NCBI GenBank assembly: GCA_026395155.1
Contig: JAPLZG010000034.1
Coordinates: 1-6,217 of the forward strand
Length of the DNA stretch: 6,217 bases
DNA from: Candidatus Tayloriibacteriota bacterium
GTDB taxonomy: Bacteria; Patescibacteriota; Minisyncoccia; Phycocordibacterales; GWA1-40-21
Direction: 5' to 3'
Position numbers and translations under genes: made by a program. Below are positions 6,111-6,217 of this stretch, one piece after another (the stretch's first letter is position 1; every line of letters starts with the position of its first letter). The notes under the pieces were generated by a model. The model was not told where the DNA came from and made no database searches. It saw only the letters and a program-made list of their open reading frames with translations.

Positions 6111-6124
6111 TGTTAGCTGTTAGC
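6111..6124. repeat. Two-copy tandem repeat of TGTTAGC
   Basis: TGTTAGC occurs at 6111-6117 and again, with no gap, at 6118-6124, directly after the last stop codon. It lies between the gene end and the palindromic repeat at 6148-6207. It is short and its role is unknown; it may be part of the same repeat cluster or chance. Confidence 0.4.
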
Positions 6125-6147
6125 AAGAGACAAAAAATATTACATTC

Positions 6148-6207
6148 CGTCAACCGAGTATAATGAAGCAATCCAGTTTTTTTAAAAAAGAATGGATTGC
6201 CACGTCG
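6148..6207. repeat. Palindromic REP-like repeat (CGTCA..GAG......GAAGCAATCC / GGATTGCCACGTCG), possibly continuing past the window
   Basis: CGTCA (6148-6152), GAG (6156-6158) and GAAGCAATCC (6165-6174) follow the layout of a widespread repeat of form GTCATTGCGAG-N6-GAAGCAATCC, which I recognise from memory. GCAATCCA (6168-6175) pairs perfectly with TGGATTGC (6193-6200). The T7 (6177-6183) and A6 (6184-6189) runs between them extend the stem with one mismatch and one G-T pair. The right arm continues as GGATTGCCACGTCG (6194-6207), again typical of this repeat class. The hairpin may also act as a 3'-end structure for the cluster transcript, although no T-run follows it. Confidence 0.62.
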
Positions 6208-6217
6208 TAAAAAATCC

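Noticed and set aside
6159..6164. Perfect TATAAT, a possible promoter for a gene beyond the window
   Set aside because: It has no TG extension and no -35 at 16-18 bases, and falls in the variable six-base slot of the REP-like repeat. A promoter role is possible but not supported.
6163..6210. 15-codon ORF beginning ATG AAG CAA and ending TAA
   Set aside because: It lies wholly inside the palindromic repeat; its residues simply read through the arms and the T/A runs.
1..6217. CRISPR array, tRNA, rRNA or insertion-sequence transposase
   Set aside because: No regularly spaced repeats, no tRNA-like or rRNA-like segment, and no transposase reading frame were seen on either strand.

Overview
The window looks like a chromosomal segment from a Candidate Phyla Radiation (Patescibacteria, probably Parcubacteria-type) bacterium. 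The grounds are low GC, short gaps between genes, no Shine-Dalgarno sequence before any complete gene, and a set of surface and membrane proteins whose sequence style matches those genomes. TGA acts as a stop: it ends the rRNA methyltransferase where that family normally ends, and no long gene has an in-frame TGA. This argues against the Gracilibacteria/SR1 code in which TGA is glycine. Taxonomy is inferred from protein style only; there is no marker gene for placement.

Layout: positions 2-262 are the C-terminal end of the 16S rRNA dimethyltransferase RsmA/KsgA. A 200-base gap follows, holding a nested palindrome that resembles a dispersed bacterial repeat (286-336), a long terminator-like hairpin (353-398) and an extended -10 promoter (447-455). 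A same-strand cluster then runs to 6109: a membrane-anchored thrombospondin type 3 (TSP3) calcium-motif protein (463-1458); an exported six-cysteine protein (1469-2920); a second extended -10 promoter followed by a 22-codon ORF (2968-3036); a TrbL/VirB6-like polytopic membrane protein with a long charged tail (3045-5339); and a cytoplasmic protein with a helical N-terminal domain and a disordered tail (5345-6109). The last 108 bases hold a two-copy 7-base tandem repeat and a second dispersed-repeat-like palindrome that reaches close to the window end.

Functional reading (inference): the four proteins look like one envelope-spanning module. The TrbL/VirB6-like protein would be the inner-membrane platform of a type IV secretion or DNA-transfer type machine. 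The TSP3 and six-cysteine proteins would be its outward-facing parts. The last protein would be a cytosolic partner, perhaps acting with the charged tail of the platform. No ATPase (VirB4, VirD4, VirB11), relaxase or pilin is in the window, so the function of the machine is not shown here.

The most interesting features are the two TGN-TATAAT promoters placed so close to an ATG that the transcripts should be leaderless or nearly so, and the small ORF with an A7 run just before the VirB6-like gene. That small ORF could be a leader peptide, a translational coupler or the sign of a frameshifted N-terminus.
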